Of a stretch of 64,000 nt of DNA, positions 16,797-25,508 are shown piece by piece. Below the pieces are notes generated by a model that saw only the letters and a program-made list of their open reading frames with translations, had not been told where the DNA came from and did no database searches. Numbering within the stretch: the first letter of the stretch is position 1; each line of letters begins with the position of its first letter. Source of the DNA: Croceibacterium atlanticum (GTDB taxonomy: Bacteria; Pseudomonadota; Alphaproteobacteria; Sphingomonadales; Sphingomonadaceae); the NCBI RefSeq assembly GCF_001008165.2, contig NZ_CP011452.2:2418001-2482000 (forward strand). Direction: 5' to 3'. The translations under genes and the position numbers were made by a program.

Positions 16797-17234
16797 ATGA
16801 CACAGGCGCAAGCCCTGCCGGAGTCTTCCGGCGTCTCAACCATCGTTACCATGGCAGAATCTCCGCTTAACAAACTCGCAGAAGCCGGAACGGCCCATGC
16901 GCTAGTCCTCGACCAGCTGGACGAGGATCAGGCGCAGGATGTCGTTTCGATCCCGCTCGAAGGAAAATCGAGCATTGCCGATCACATGGTGATCGCCACC
17001 GGGCGTTCCACGCGCCAGGTCGCGGCGATGGCCCACAAGCTGGCCGAAAGGCTGAAGAAGGAAGGCTTCGGCTCCCCCCGTGTGGAGGGATTGCCCGCGG
17101 CTGACTGGGTGCTGATCGATTCCGGCGACGTTGTCGTCCATCTTTTCCGTCCCGAAGTACGTAGTTTCTACAATCTGGAACGCATGTGGGGCGTCGGGGA
17201 AGAAGCGCCTTCGAGCGCGTCCGGACGGGCATAG
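16797..17234 (+). CDS. rsfS: Ribosome silencing factor RsfS
   Basis: A 145-residue DUF143 protein. It binds ribosomal protein uL14 and blocks subunit joining when nutrients are scarce. Conserved blocks are DVVSIPLEGKSSIADHMVIATGRSTRQVAA, DWVLIDSGDVVVHLF and RSFYNLERMW. The position between nadD and rlmH is the standard gene order. ATG 16797 gives an extra 18-residue N-terminus compared with most homologues; ATG 16851 would give the usual length. AGGAG at about 16777 is far from both. Confidence 0.92.
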   Translation: MTQAQALPESSGVSTIVTMAESPLNKLAEAGTAHALVLDQLDEDQAQDVVSIPLEGKSSIADHMVIATGRSTRQVAAMAHKLAERLKKEGFGSPRVEGLPAADWVLIDSGDVVVHLFRPEVRSFYNLERMWGVGEEAPSSASGRA

Positions 17235-17273
17235 GCCCTTATAAGTGCAGCGCTGGGCGGCTATGGCCTGCCC

Positions 17274-17696
17274 ATGCAGCTGCACGTAATCGCTCGCGGA
17301 AAGATCGGGCGCTCTCCCGAAGCGGACCTCGTGGCGCGCTATGAAAAGCGCATCACCTGGCCGCTCAGGCTCACTGAATTGCCGGAAAGCGGCGGGCGCG
17401 TGCCCGATCCGCAGACGCCGTACCGCACTGTCCTGCTGGACGAAAAAGGCAGGCAATTGGGGTCGGAGGAATTTGCCGCCATTCTCGAAAAATGGCGCGA
17501 TAACGGCATCCGCGAAACTCGCTTCTTCCTCGGCGCGGCAGATGGCCATTCACAGGCCGAACGGGACGAGGCCGATCTGCTGCTGGCATTCGGAAAGGCC
17601 ACCTGGCCGCATCTGCTGGCCCGGGCGATGCTGATGGAACAGCTATTCCGCGCCACCAGCATTCTTGCCGGCCATCCCTATCATCGGGCAGGGTAG
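17274..17696 (+). CDS. rlmH: 23S rRNA (pseudouridine1915-N3)-methyltransferase RlmH
   Basis: A 140-residue SPOUT methyltransferase that modifies helix 69 of 23S rRNA using S-adenosylmethionine. Signature blocks are MQLHVIARGKIGRSPE, the knot region RFFLGAADGHSQA and the C-terminal LLARAMLMEQLFRATSILAGHPYHRAG. It is slightly shorter than E. coli RlmH but complete. It lies 39 bp after rsfS and 5 bp before the next gene, an operon arrangement common in this group. Confidence 0.96.
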   Translation: MQLHVIARGKIGRSPEADLVARYEKRITWPLRLTELPESGGRVPDPQTPYRTVLLDEKGRQLGSEEFAAILEKWRDNGIRETRFFLGAADGHSQAERDEADLLLAFGKATWPHLLARAMLMEQLFRATSILAGHPYHRAG

Positions 17697-17701
17697 CAGG
17701 C

Positions 17702-18904
17702 GTGAGGAAATCCGCCTTCCTGCCAATCCTGATCCTGTTGGGCGCCAGCGCATCGGCCCAGCGTGCGCCGATCTTCGACAGTGTCGATGAAACGCGGGCG
17801 GCGATGGAACAGGCGCTGGCGGAAAGGCAGGCGGCCGAACAGCGCAGCGCGCGCTTTGCCCGGCAGGCGGAAGCCGCCAGCAATGCTGCGGAAAAGGCAG
17901 CACAACAAGCTGCCCTGCTTGCCGCCCGCATACAGGAGGCGGAGGCAGGCATCGGCGCGGCCGAAGCGCGGATCGATCTGGTTGACCGGGAACGCGCACG
18001 CTTGCGCGAAATTCTCGGCCGGGAGCAGCGCCCTGTCGTGAAACTGACCGCGGCCTTGCAGCAATTCTCGCGCCGGCCGGTCCCGCTATCCGTTCTGAAG
18101 CCGGGGTCGGTGAAGGATGTCGTTTATCTTCGCGCCGTGCTCGATAGCGCGGTTCCCCGTGTGCAGGCGCGAACCGTCGCCCTGCGCGAACAGATCGCGC
18201 GCAGTCGCCGTCTGCGTGAAGAGGCTGAACAGGCCGCGCTCGCCCTGCGTGCCGAAGAAGAAGCGCTGGACCAGCGGCGGCAGGAACTCGCCGCGCTGGA
18301 AACGCGCCAGCGCATCGCCTCCCGCGAAGCGGGCGGGACAGCGCAGCGCGAATCGGAACGGGCGCTGGCCCTTGGCGAACAGGCGCGCGATCTGGATGCG
18401 CTGGTCGAACGGCTCGATCGCGATGCCGTGTTGCGCAGCCGGCTTGCTGCCCTTCCTGGCCCCATCCTGCGGCCGCAAACGCCAGGAGAAGCAGGCACCG
18501 CCAATGCCGCACTGGCCGCTGCGCCGCGGGAAGACGGCTCGCCGCCCGTTCCTTATCAGCTCCCCGTCAGCGGCCGCACGATCACCGGCTTCGGCGCGCC
18601 GGACGGGGCAGGCCTCAGCACCGGTCTGACACTCACCCCGCGCGCAGGTGCGCAAGTTGTGGCCCCCGCGGCAGGACGGGTGGCGTTTGCCGGGCCCTAT
18701 CGTGGATATGGGGGCATCGTGATTATCGAACATGCTGGGGGGTGGACCAGCCTCATCACCGGATTGGGGCAGGTTTCGGTCAATATCGGGCAGAAACTGG
18801 TCGCCGGATCGCCGCTGGGTTCGGCCGGTGCTGACCGGCCCGGCATCACGCTGGAGCTGCGCCGCGCGGGTGAACCGGTCAATCCGTTGCTCTATATCGG
18901 CTGA
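17702..18904 (+). CDS. EnvC/LytM-like factor with degenerate peptidase domain
   Basis: A 400-residue periplasmic protein with a short signal peptide (start GTG 17702), long coiled-coil regions (about 30-100 and 150-250) and a C-terminal LytM fold (about 300-400). All four zinc ligands of active M23 enzymes are replaced: HxGxD reads STGLT, the middle His position reads TGLG, and the HxH motif reads GIT. It therefore cannot be a peptidase. Like EnvC it probably activates a murein amidase at the division site. It is followed by ctpA, as is common for envC-like genes. Confidence 0.88.
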   Translation: MRKSAFLPILILLGASASAQRAPIFDSVDETRAAMEQALAERQAAEQRSARFARQAEAASNAAEKAAQQAALLAARIQEAEAGIGAAEARIDLVDRERARLREILGREQRPVVKLTAALQQFSRRPVPLSVLKPGSVKDVVYLRAVLDSAVPRVQARTVALREQIARSRRLREEAEQAALALRAEEEALDQRRQELAALETRQRIASREAGGTAQRESERALALGEQARDLDALVERLDRDAVLRSRLAALPGPILRPQTPGEAGTANAALAAAPREDGSPPVPYQLPVSGRTITGFGAPDGAGLSTGLTLTPRAGAQVVAPAAGRVAFAGPYRGYGGIVIIEHAGGWTSLITGLGQVSVNIGQKLVAGSPLGSAGADRPGITLELRRAGEPVNPLLYIG

Positions 18905-19005
18905 TGTCGGCGGTTGGGCGATCATCCGCGCCAGCGGCATCGCCTCAGCTGGCATTAACCTGTTGTGCGCGATAGAATGGATTCAGGCTTGTTAGGAATT
19001 GTCGC

Positions 19006-20358
19006 ATGAAACTCGCCCGGAATTTCGTTGGGCCCTTGCGCGCGGCGGCGCTTGTCACCGCAGTTGCGCTTCTGCCGGCCACCACTGCCGGTTTTGCCGA
19101 AGTCGACAGCCGGGCTTCACCGGAATTCGCGAAGCTGTTTGCGACTTATCAGCGAATCAAGTCGAGCTATGTCGAACCGGTGGAGGATGATGTCCTGATA
19201 CGCGGCGCGATCGATGGCATGTTGGCCGCGCTCGATCCGCATTCCTCCTATCTGGATGGCACGGCGCTCGAACGGCTCGAAACGATGATTGACGGCAATT
19301 ATCAGGGCCTCGGCATTTCGGTGCAGATGGATGATGGTGCAGTAAAGGTCGTTTCCCCCTTCAAGGGCAGCCCGGCGGAAAAGGCCGGGATCAAGGCGGG
19401 CGATTACATCACCCATCTCAACGGCAAATTGATCTATGGCCTCGAACTGGATGCCGCTGTCGAACAGATGCGTGGCCCGGCGGGCACTTCCATCGACCTG
19501 ACCATTTTCCGCCCCGGCCGGGACGAACCGCTGGAAGTTACCGTCAAGCGCGGCCTGATCGAGCTTGAGCCGGTCACTTGGGAATTGAAGGCCGGGAATC
19601 TCGGCGTCATCTCCGTCAATGAATTCAGCCGCGATGTCGGCCGCGACGTGAACGAGGCGATCGAGGATCTGCGCATGCAGGCCGCAGGCAAGCTCAATGG
19701 CCTGGTGCTTGATCTGCGGAAGAATCCGGGCGGTTCGCTGGATGAAGCCGTGGCGTTGAGCGACCTGTTCCTGTCCGACGGTCAGATCGTGTCCCAGCGC
19801 GGGCGCACTCGCCGCGATACGGTCTATTACGATGCCGAAACCTATTATCGCGGCGATGCGGCGGAAGGCGTGCCGATGATCGTGCTGATCGATGCAGGCT
19901 CCGCCTCTGCCAGCGAAATCGTGGCAGGTGCACTGCAGGACCAGCATCGCGCCCTGATCATGGGTGAACGCAGTTTCGGCAAGGGCAGCGTGCAGACGCT
20001 GCTGCCGCTGGCCCGCGATGCCGCGCTGAAACTGACGACTGCACGCTATTACACGCCCAGCGGCCGTTCAGTGCAGGAAGGCGGGATCGATCCGGATATC
20101 AGGGTGCCGCAATTGTCCGATCCCGACGCGGTGAAGCGCGAACAATATGCCCTGCGGGAAAGCGATCTGCGTGGCCACCTGGTCAACGAAATCGGCCTGG
20201 AGGACGAGGAGCTGGAAGGCGATACCAAGCCCGACCCGCGCTTCAGCGCCACGGCGGAGGAACTGGAGAAGCAGGGAATCGAGGATTTCCAGCTGGACTA
20301 TGCGCTGAAGACCCTGCGCCATGCGCGCGGCGCCGCCGCCATGGCTGCCCGGAACTGA
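19006..20358 (+). CDS. ctpA: S41-family C-terminal processing peptidase (CtpA)
   Basis: A 450-residue periplasmic serine protease with an N-terminal signal peptide ending near AGFAE, an N-terminal helical part, a PDZ domain (about 95-175, GLGISVQMDDG to KLIYGLELD) and the S41 core. The catalytic Ser is in AGSASASEIVAGAL and the general-base Lys in GERSFGKGSVQT. It trims C-termini of periplasmic proteins and helps control cell-wall hydrolases. The gap from the EnvC-like gene is 101 bp. Start ATG 19006. Confidence 0.94.
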   Translation: MKLARNFVGPLRAAALVTAVALLPATTAGFAEVDSRASPEFAKLFATYQRIKSSYVEPVEDDVLIRGAIDGMLAALDPHSSYLDGTALERLETMIDGNYQGLGISVQMDDGAVKVVSPFKGSPAEKAGIKAGDYITHLNGKLIYGLELDAAVEQMRGPAGTSIDLTIFRPGRDEPLEVTVKRGLIELEPVTWELKAGNLGVISVNEFSRDVGRDVNEAIEDLRMQAAGKLNGLVLDLRKNPGGSLDEAVALSDLFLSDGQIVSQRGRTRRDTVYYDAETYYRGDAAEGVPMIVLIDAGSASASEIVAGALQDQHRALIMGERSFGKGSVQTLLPLARDAALKLTTARYYTPSGRSVQEGGIDPDIRVPQLSDPDAVKREQYALRESDLRGHLVNEIGLEDEELEGDTKPDPRFSATAEELEKQGIEDFQLDYALKTLRHARGAAAMAARN

Positions 20359-20368
20359 TGCGCGGCAG

Positions 20369-20845
20369 ATGACAAACCTCGATTCGCTGAAGCTGGCGCG
20401 CTGGCTTGCGCTGGGCATTCCGGCCGCCTTGCTGGCCGGGGCTTACATTTCCGAATATGTTTTCGGACTCTATCCCTGTGAAATGTGCTGGTGGCAGCGT
20501 TACCCGCATTTCGCCGCGATCGGCCTGGCCTTGCTCTCCTTCTTCGCCCCGCCGCGCGGGTTCTGGCTGGCGCTGGCGGCAACCGCCATCATGGTTTCCG
20601 GTTTTGTCGGCGTGTTCCATGCCGGGGTCGAATATGGCTGGTGGGAAGGGATCACCAGCTGTTCGCGCGTGGCCAGCCTGGATGGCGGCGATCCGCTGGC
20701 GGCGATCATGGATGCGCCCCTGGTCCGCTGCGACGAAGTGCAATGGAGCCTGCTGGGCATTTCCCTGGCAGGATGGAATGCGCTCATCTCCGTAACTTCC
20801 GGACTGGCGATCTTCCGCCTTTTGGGTCTAGACAGGAAGGGATGA
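20369..20845 (+). CDS. DsbB-family disulfide bond formation protein
   Basis: A 158-residue inner-membrane protein with four hydrophobic helices. The first periplasmic loop carries CEMC (C37, C40) followed by WWQR, the quinone-contact motif. The second loop carries C98 and C121. These are the two redox pairs needed to pass electrons from DsbA-type oxidases to ubiquinone. No dsbA is nearby. ATG 20369 is 10 bp after the ctpA stop, and the gene's stop overlaps the start of the ubiquinone gene (ATGA), which fits a quinone-linked pair. Confidence 0.9.
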   Translation: MTNLDSLKLARWLALGIPAALLAGAYISEYVFGLYPCEMCWWQRYPHFAAIGLALLSFFAPPRGFWLALAATAIMVSGFVGVFHAGVEYGWWEGITSCSRVASLDGGDPLAAIMDAPLVRCDEVQWSLLGISLAGWNALISVTSGLAIFRLLGLDRKG

Positions 20846-21357
20846 AAGACCATTCCGAAATGATCCGCGTGGACCAGGCGGGAGAGTTCGGCGCAACGCG
20901 CATCTATGCCGGGCAGCTTGCCGTTTTGGGCGAACGCGGCCCGCACGCCGCCGAAATTCGCGGCATGGCCGATCAGGAAGAACAGCACCGGGCCGCATTC
21001 GATGCGCTGATGGCCCGGCGGCGGGTGCGCCCCACCGCGCTGCAACCCTTCTGGTCCGTTGCCGGCTATGCGCTGGGCGCCGGAACCGCGCTTCTCGGCC
21101 CGGAAGCCGCCATGGCCTGCACCGCCGCGGTGGAGGAAGAGATTGACCGTCATTACACAAGCCAGCTGGAACAGCTGGAACAGGACGGAGACGATCCCGA
21201 ACTGGCGGACATGATAAGCCGCTTCCGTGACGAGGAGCGGGAACACCGCGATGCCGCGCTGGCTGCGGGTGCGGAACAGGCACCGGCCTATCCCCTGCTG
21301 TCCGGCGCCATTCGCCTGGGTTGCCGCGTGGCAATCAGGCTGGCGGAGAAAATCTAG
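20842..21357 (+). CDS. coq7: COQ7-type demethoxyubiquinone hydroxylase
   Basis: A 171-residue di-iron hydroxylase for the C6 step of ubiquinone synthesis. Metal-ligand blocks are GEFGATRIYAGQ, DQEEQHRAAFD, the second Glu helix AVEEEIDRHY and RDEEREHRDAA. It is a two-repeat ferritin-like bundle with no transmembrane helix but a hydrophobic C-terminal segment. The gene starts at ATG 20842 inside the DsbB stop codon. Confidence 0.93.
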   Translation: MKDHSEMIRVDQAGEFGATRIYAGQLAVLGERGPHAAEIRGMADQEEQHRAAFDALMARRRVRPTALQPFWSVAGYALGAGTALLGPEAAMACTAAVEEEIDRHYTSQLEQLEQDGDDPELADMISRFRDEEREHRDAALAAGAEQAPAYPLLSGAIRLGCRVAIRLAEKI

Positions 21358-21485
21358 ACAGTCGCCGATTTGCGTCGGAACAAGGAAGCCATTCCCCGCG
21401 CTTCATAATGAGTTCACGGGAATAACGCTTGATGGGCGATGTGCCGCCGCGTAGCGCGCCGGGCCCGTACCGGAAGGACAAGGAC

Positions 21486-22082
21486 ATGAAACGCCTGCTT
21501 GCCGCCAATGCTGCCATTTTCGCCCTTCCGGCGATGCTGGCACTGTCTGCCACGCCCGCCGCGGCGCAGGAAGCGGGGGAAAGGGTCAATACGGTCATCA
21601 TCTATGGCGATGACGAATGCCCCCAGTCCACGCCGGACCAGATCACAGTTTGCGCCCGCATGGATGAAAGCGAACGCTATCGCATTCCGGAGCGTTTGCG
21701 GCAGAGCGACGATCCGGCCAACCAGTCCTGGGCCCAGCGTGTCCAGTCTTATGAAGCGGTCGGCAAGTTCGGCCCGTTGTCCTGTTCCACGATCGGTGCG
21801 GGCAGCGAACTTGGCTGCACCGCTGCCATGATCGAGACTGCCTATGCCGAACGCGCGCAAAGCTCGAACGTCCGTTTCAGCGAACTGATCGCCGAAGCGC
21901 GGCAGGAAAGGCTTTCCACCATCGACGAGGAAGCGGCAGCCACCCAGGCCCGTGTCGAGGAACTGGAACGGCAATATGAGGAACGCCGCCGTGCCGAAGG
22001 CGGAGAAGGCCCGGAAACACCGGCTGATCCTTCCAGCCCGCAAGTGGTCGATACGGAAAACCTGCCCCCGCCGCAGAACTGA
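21486..22082 (+). CDS. Periplasmic protein of unknown function
   Basis: A 198-residue protein with a signal peptide (MKRLL to AAAQE). The middle contains two Cys-bearing blocks, VIIYGDDECPQSTPDQITVCAR and LSCSTIGAGSELGCTAA, so one or two disulfides are likely. The last 60 residues are a charged Glu/Arg coiled-coil ending in a Pro-rich tail. I recall similar short proteins in other sphingomonads but no function. Start ATG 21486 has AAGGA 6 bases upstream. Confidence 0.7.
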   Translation: MKRLLAANAAIFALPAMLALSATPAAAQEAGERVNTVIIYGDDECPQSTPDQITVCARMDESERYRIPERLRQSDDPANQSWAQRVQSYEAVGKFGPLSCSTIGAGSELGCTAAMIETAYAERAQSSNVRFSELIAEARQERLSTIDEEAAATQARVEELERQYEERRRAEGGEGPETPADPSSPQVVDTENLPPPQN

Positions 22083-22140
22083 GCGGTTTCTGCAATTTTT
22101 GTAAGCGGGCGCTTAACCAAACTGCCCTAGGGCCGGGTGC

Positions 22141-23262
22141 ATGACAGCACCTGCACGCATCCTGACGATATTCGGGACCCGGCCCGAAGCGATCAAGCTC
22201 TTCCCGCTGGTTCATGCGCTGGCGGGTGATTCCCGATTCGCCAGCCGGGTTTGCGTGTCCGGCCAGCATCGTGGGATGCTGGACCAGGTGCTGGAGATTT
22301 CCGGCGTGGTTCCAGACCACGATCTGGACCTGATGCAGCCTGACCAGACACTGGATGCGCTGACTGCCCGCTTGCTGACGGGGCTGGGCGCGGTGATGGA
22401 TGCGGAACGGCCCGATTGGGTCGTGGTGCAGGGCGATACGGCAACGGCGATGGCCGGGGCCATGGCCGCTTATTACCGCAAGATCCGCGTCGCCCATGTC
22501 GAAGCGGGGCTGCGCAGCGGCAATATCTACCACCCCTGGCCGGAAGAGGTGAACCGCAAGGTCATCGGATCAATCGCGGCGCTGCATTGCGCACCGACGG
22601 AAACGGCCGCTGCGGCGCTGAAACGCGAAAATGTCGATCCGGCCGCCATCCATGTGACGGGCAACACGGTCATCGACGCGCTACACTGGATCACCCGCAG
22701 GATCGAATCGGAGCCTGTGCTCGCTGCCAATCTGGCCGAGCTTGAAAGCCGCTTTGCCGGAAAGCGAATCATCGGCGTTACCAGCCACAGGCGGGAAAAT
22801 TTCGGGGAAGGGATGCAGGCCATTGCTGACGCAATCCGCCGGCTGGCCGCCCGGCCCGATATTGCCGTGATCTTCCCCGTCCATCTCAACCCCAATGTCC
22901 GTGCGGTGATGAACGATGCGCTGGCCGGGCTGGACAATGTCGCCCTGATCGAACCGCTGGATTATCCGCATTTCGCGCGGCTGCTGGGCATCTCAACCCT
23001 GATGCTGACCGATAGCGGCGGTGTGCAGGAAGAAGCGCCGGCACTGGGCAAGCCGGTGCTGGTCATGCGTGAAACCACGGAACGGCCGGAAGGCGTGGCA
23101 GCAGGCACGGCGAAACTGGTCGGCACCGATGCCGATCGCATCGTCGCGGAAGCGGGCTGCCTGTTGGATGACGATGCGGCCTATTCCGCCATGGCCCGGG
23201 CGCACAATCCCTTTGGCGATGGAAAGAGCGCGGCGCGCATCGTGGACCTGCTCGTCGGCTGA
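22141..23262 (+). CDS. wecB: UDP-N-acetylglucosamine 2-epimerase (non-hydrolysing)
   Basis: A 373-residue GT-B-fold epimerase making UDP-ManNAc. It has FGTRPEAIK at the N-terminus, VQGDTATAMAGA, HVEAGLRSGN, TSHRRENFG and the C-domain DSGGVQEEAPALGKPVLVMRETTERPE. With the next gene it supplies UDP-ManNAcA for a surface polysaccharide. No polysaccharide transferase or flippase genes are nearby, so the product must feed genes elsewhere. Confidence 0.95.
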   Translation: MTAPARILTIFGTRPEAIKLFPLVHALAGDSRFASRVCVSGQHRGMLDQVLEISGVVPDHDLDLMQPDQTLDALTARLLTGLGAVMDAERPDWVVVQGDTATAMAGAMAAYYRKIRVAHVEAGLRSGNIYHPWPEEVNRKVIGSIAALHCAPTETAAAALKRENVDPAAIHVTGNTVIDALHWITRRIESEPVLAANLAELESRFAGKRIIGVTSHRRENFGEGMQAIADAIRRLAARPDIAVIFPVHLNPNVRAVMNDALAGLDNVALIEPLDYPHFARLLGISTLMLTDSGGVQEEAPALGKPVLVMRETTERPEGVAAGTAKLVGTDADRIVAEAGCLLDDDAAYSAMARAHNPFGDGKSAARIVDLLVG

Positions 23263-23333
23263 AATCCGCCGCATCATTACCGCTTCCTTCACCCTTTTGC
23301 GGCACAGCGGGCGCCAACGGAGAAAGGCAATCT

Positions 23334-24644
23334 ATGCGCGGGCAGGAACTTCCCAGGGTCAGTGTCATCGGGCTCGGCTATATCGGTCTTCCCACAGCGG
23401 CGATCATCGCCCGTGCGGGAATGCAGGTCAGCGGCGTCGATGTATCGCGGGAAGTGGTCGACACGATCAATCGCGGCGAAATCCATATCGAGGAAGTCGA
23501 TCTGGACGGCCTCGTGCATGGTGTGGTCCAGCGCGGCCTGCTGTCTGCCTCCACCGAAGTCTCCCCTGCCGATATATTCGTGATCGCCGTGCCTACGCCT
23601 TTTCACAAGGACGGCCGGCATACGCCCGACATCTCCTTTGTGCTGGAATCATCAAGGAATGTGGCACGAGTATTGAAGCAGGGGGACACCATCATCCTCG
23701 AATCCACCTCGCCGGTGGGTACGACCATGCAGATGCGCGACATGATCGCGCGCGAACGCCCGGATCTGAAGATGCCGGGCCTTTGCGATGGAACGCCGGA
23801 TGTGGCCATCGCCTATTGTCCGGAGCGGGTGCTGCCGGGCCGCATCCTGGAAGAACTGACCAATAATGACCGTTCGATCGGCGGCGTTACCCCGCGTTGC
23901 GCCCGCAAGGCGCTGGCCTTCTACAAGCGTTTCGTCCGGGGAACCTGCGTGACGACTGACGCGGCGAGCGCGGAAATGACCAAGCTGGTCGAAAACGCGT
24001 TTCGTGACGTGAATATCGCCTTCGCCAATGAACTTTCGATCATTTCGGACGCGATGGGGCTGGATGTGTGGGAAGTGATCCGCCTGGCCAACCGCCATCC
24101 GCGCGTGAACATCCTCAATCCTGGCCCCGGTGTTGGCGGGCACTGCATCGCGGTGGACCCATGGTTCATCGTCAATGGCGCGCCGGAACACACGCCGCTG
24201 ATCCGCACGGCGCGCGGGGTGAATGACGGCAAGATCCATCACGTGATCGCCCGGGCCAGTGCCATGGTGGAAGCCGATCCGACGGCGAAGGTCGCCTGTC
24301 TCGGCCTGGCCTTCAAAGCCAATATCGATGATTTCCGCGAAAGCCCGGCGCGCCTTGTTGCCGCGACGCTGGCCCGTCGCTTCGGCGACCGGATCAATAT
24401 CGTGGAACCCTATGCCGCGGAATTGCCGCGCGAATTCGAAGGCACCGGGGCCACGGCAATCGATATCGATACCGCATTGGAAGAATGCGGCATATTGATC
24501 GTGCTGGTGGATCACGATGTCTTCCGGTCCGTCCCTCTGGCGGAACGGGCCGGCAAGACTGTTTATGACACGCGCGGCATCTGGCCCGATCAGCCGCTGC
24601 CGCAGATCGATTTTGAACCGGAAGCGCTGAAAAAGGCGGGCTGA
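23334..24644 (+). CDS. wecC: UDP-N-acetyl-D-mannosamine dehydrogenase
   Basis: A 436-residue UDP-sugar 6-dehydrogenase that oxidises UDP-ManNAc twice to the uronic acid using NAD. It has the N-terminal NAD fold GLGYIGLPTAAIIA, EMTKLVENAFRDVNIAFANE, and the catalytic C271 in GPGVGGHCIAVDP. The C-terminal domain contains the FKANIDDFRESPA block. It lies 71 bp after wecB. Its stop codon falls in the loop of a hairpin that can terminate the convergent fabI transcript. Confidence 0.95.
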   Translation: MRGQELPRVSVIGLGYIGLPTAAIIARAGMQVSGVDVSREVVDTINRGEIHIEEVDLDGLVHGVVQRGLLSASTEVSPADIFVIAVPTPFHKDGRHTPDISFVLESSRNVARVLKQGDTIILESTSPVGTTMQMRDMIARERPDLKMPGLCDGTPDVAIAYCPERVLPGRILEELTNNDRSIGGVTPRCARKALAFYKRFVRGTCVTTDAASAEMTKLVENAFRDVNIAFANELSIISDAMGLDVWEVIRLANRHPRVNILNPGPGVGGHCIAVDPWFIVNGAPEHTPLIRTARGVNDGKIHHVIARASAMVEADPTAKVACLGLAFKANIDDFRESPARLVAATLARRFGDRINIVEPYAAELPREFEGTGATAIDIDTALEECGILIVLVDHDVFRSVPLAERAGKTVYDTRGIWPDQPLPQIDFEPEALKKAG

Positions 24645-24650
24645 CCCGCC
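24630..24650 (-). terminator. Intrinsic terminator of fabI, inside the wecC 3' end
   Basis: On the minus strand GGCGGG (24650-24645), loop TCAG, CCCGCC (24640-24635), then five T (24634-24630). The T-run and one stem arm are coding for the last residues of WecC (KKAG) and the loop holds its stop codon. Confidence 0.6.
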
Positions 24651-24666
24651 CGACAGCTCGCCCGTT

Positions 24667-25491
24667 TTATACGAGCGAGATGTCCGGCGCGTCCTCCTGC
24701 TTCATGCCGACAAGATGATAACCCGCATCGACGTGATGGACTTCACCCGTGACGCCGGATGACAGGTCGGACAGCATGTACAGCCCGGCCCCGCCGACAT
24801 CTTCGATCGTGACATTCCGGCGAAGCGGCGAATTCAGCTCGTTCCATTTGAGGATATAGCGGAAATCGCCAATCCCGCTGGCGGCCAGCGTCTTGATCGG
24901 CCCCGCGCTGATCGCGTTCACACGGATGCCGTCCGGGCCAAGATCATTGGCCAGATATTGCACGCTGGTTTCCAGCGCTGCCTTGGCCACGCCCATCACA
25001 TTGTAATGCGGCACGACCTTTTCCGCGCCGTAATAGGTCAGCGTCAGGATCGAGCCGCCGCCCGTGCCGTCTTCGTTCTTCGGCGGCATCATCGCCGCTG
25101 CACGCCTGGCCACGGCGACCAGCGAATAGGCGGAAATGTTCATTGTCATGAGGAAATTGTCGAGGCTGGTATCGACATATCGGCCGCGCAGTTCGCTCTT
25201 GTCCGAAAAGCCGATTGCATGGACCACGAAATCGATCGTTTCCCACCGCGCCTTGAGCGTGTCGAACGCGCGGTCCAGCGCCTCCATGTCGGAGACGTCG
25301 CATTCGAACAGAAAATCGGACCCCAACTGCTCCGCCAGCGGCTTCACGCGCTTCAACAGCGCGTCGCCCTGATAGGAAAAGGCCAGCTCTGCTCCTGCTT
25401 CGGCCAGTTGCTTGGCGATTCCCCAGGCCAGCGACTTGTCGTTGGCGAGACCCATGATCAGGCCCCGCTTGCCCTCCATCAGCAAACCCAT
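24667..25491 (-). CDS. fabI: Enoyl-[acyl-carrier-protein] reductase (NADH) FabI
   Basis: A 274-residue short-chain dehydrogenase for the last step of fatty-acid elongation. It has the divergent FabI cofactor motif GLANDKSLAWGIA, VHAIGFSDKSEL, and the catalytic pair with six-residue spacing in YNVMGVAKAALE. It lies 17 bp downstream of the YihY-type gene on the same strand, so the two are cotranscribed. A terminator follows at 24630-24650. It is the target class of triclosan-type inhibitors. Confidence 0.95.
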   Translation of the reverse strand: MGLLMEGKRGLIMGLANDKSLAWGIAKQLAEAGAELAFSYQGDALLKRVKPLAEQLGSDFLFECDVSDMEALDRAFDTLKARWETIDFVVHAIGFSDKSELRGRYVDTSLDNFLMTMNISAYSLVAVARRAAAMMPPKNEDGTGGGSILTLTYYGAEKVVPHYNVMGVAKAALETSVQYLANDLGPDGIRVNAISAGPIKTLAASGIGDFRYILKWNELNSPLRRNVTIEDVGGAGLYMLSDLSSGVTGEVHHVDAGYHLVGMKQEDAPDISLV

Positions 25492-25508
25492 CGGTTGCCT
25501 TCCTCCAT

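Noticed and set aside
16730-16870. A 46-codon frame starting in an ATGA overlap with the nadD stop and running into rsfS.
   Set aside because: Its sequence resembles no protein I know, it overlaps rsfS coding sequence out of frame, and its only ribosome-like site (AGGAG) lies inside it. The ATGA could be chance.
22141-24644. wecB-wecC as the edge of a polysaccharide island.
   Set aside because: Neighbours are housekeeping genes with the same codon style; no transferases, flippase or mobile elements are present.
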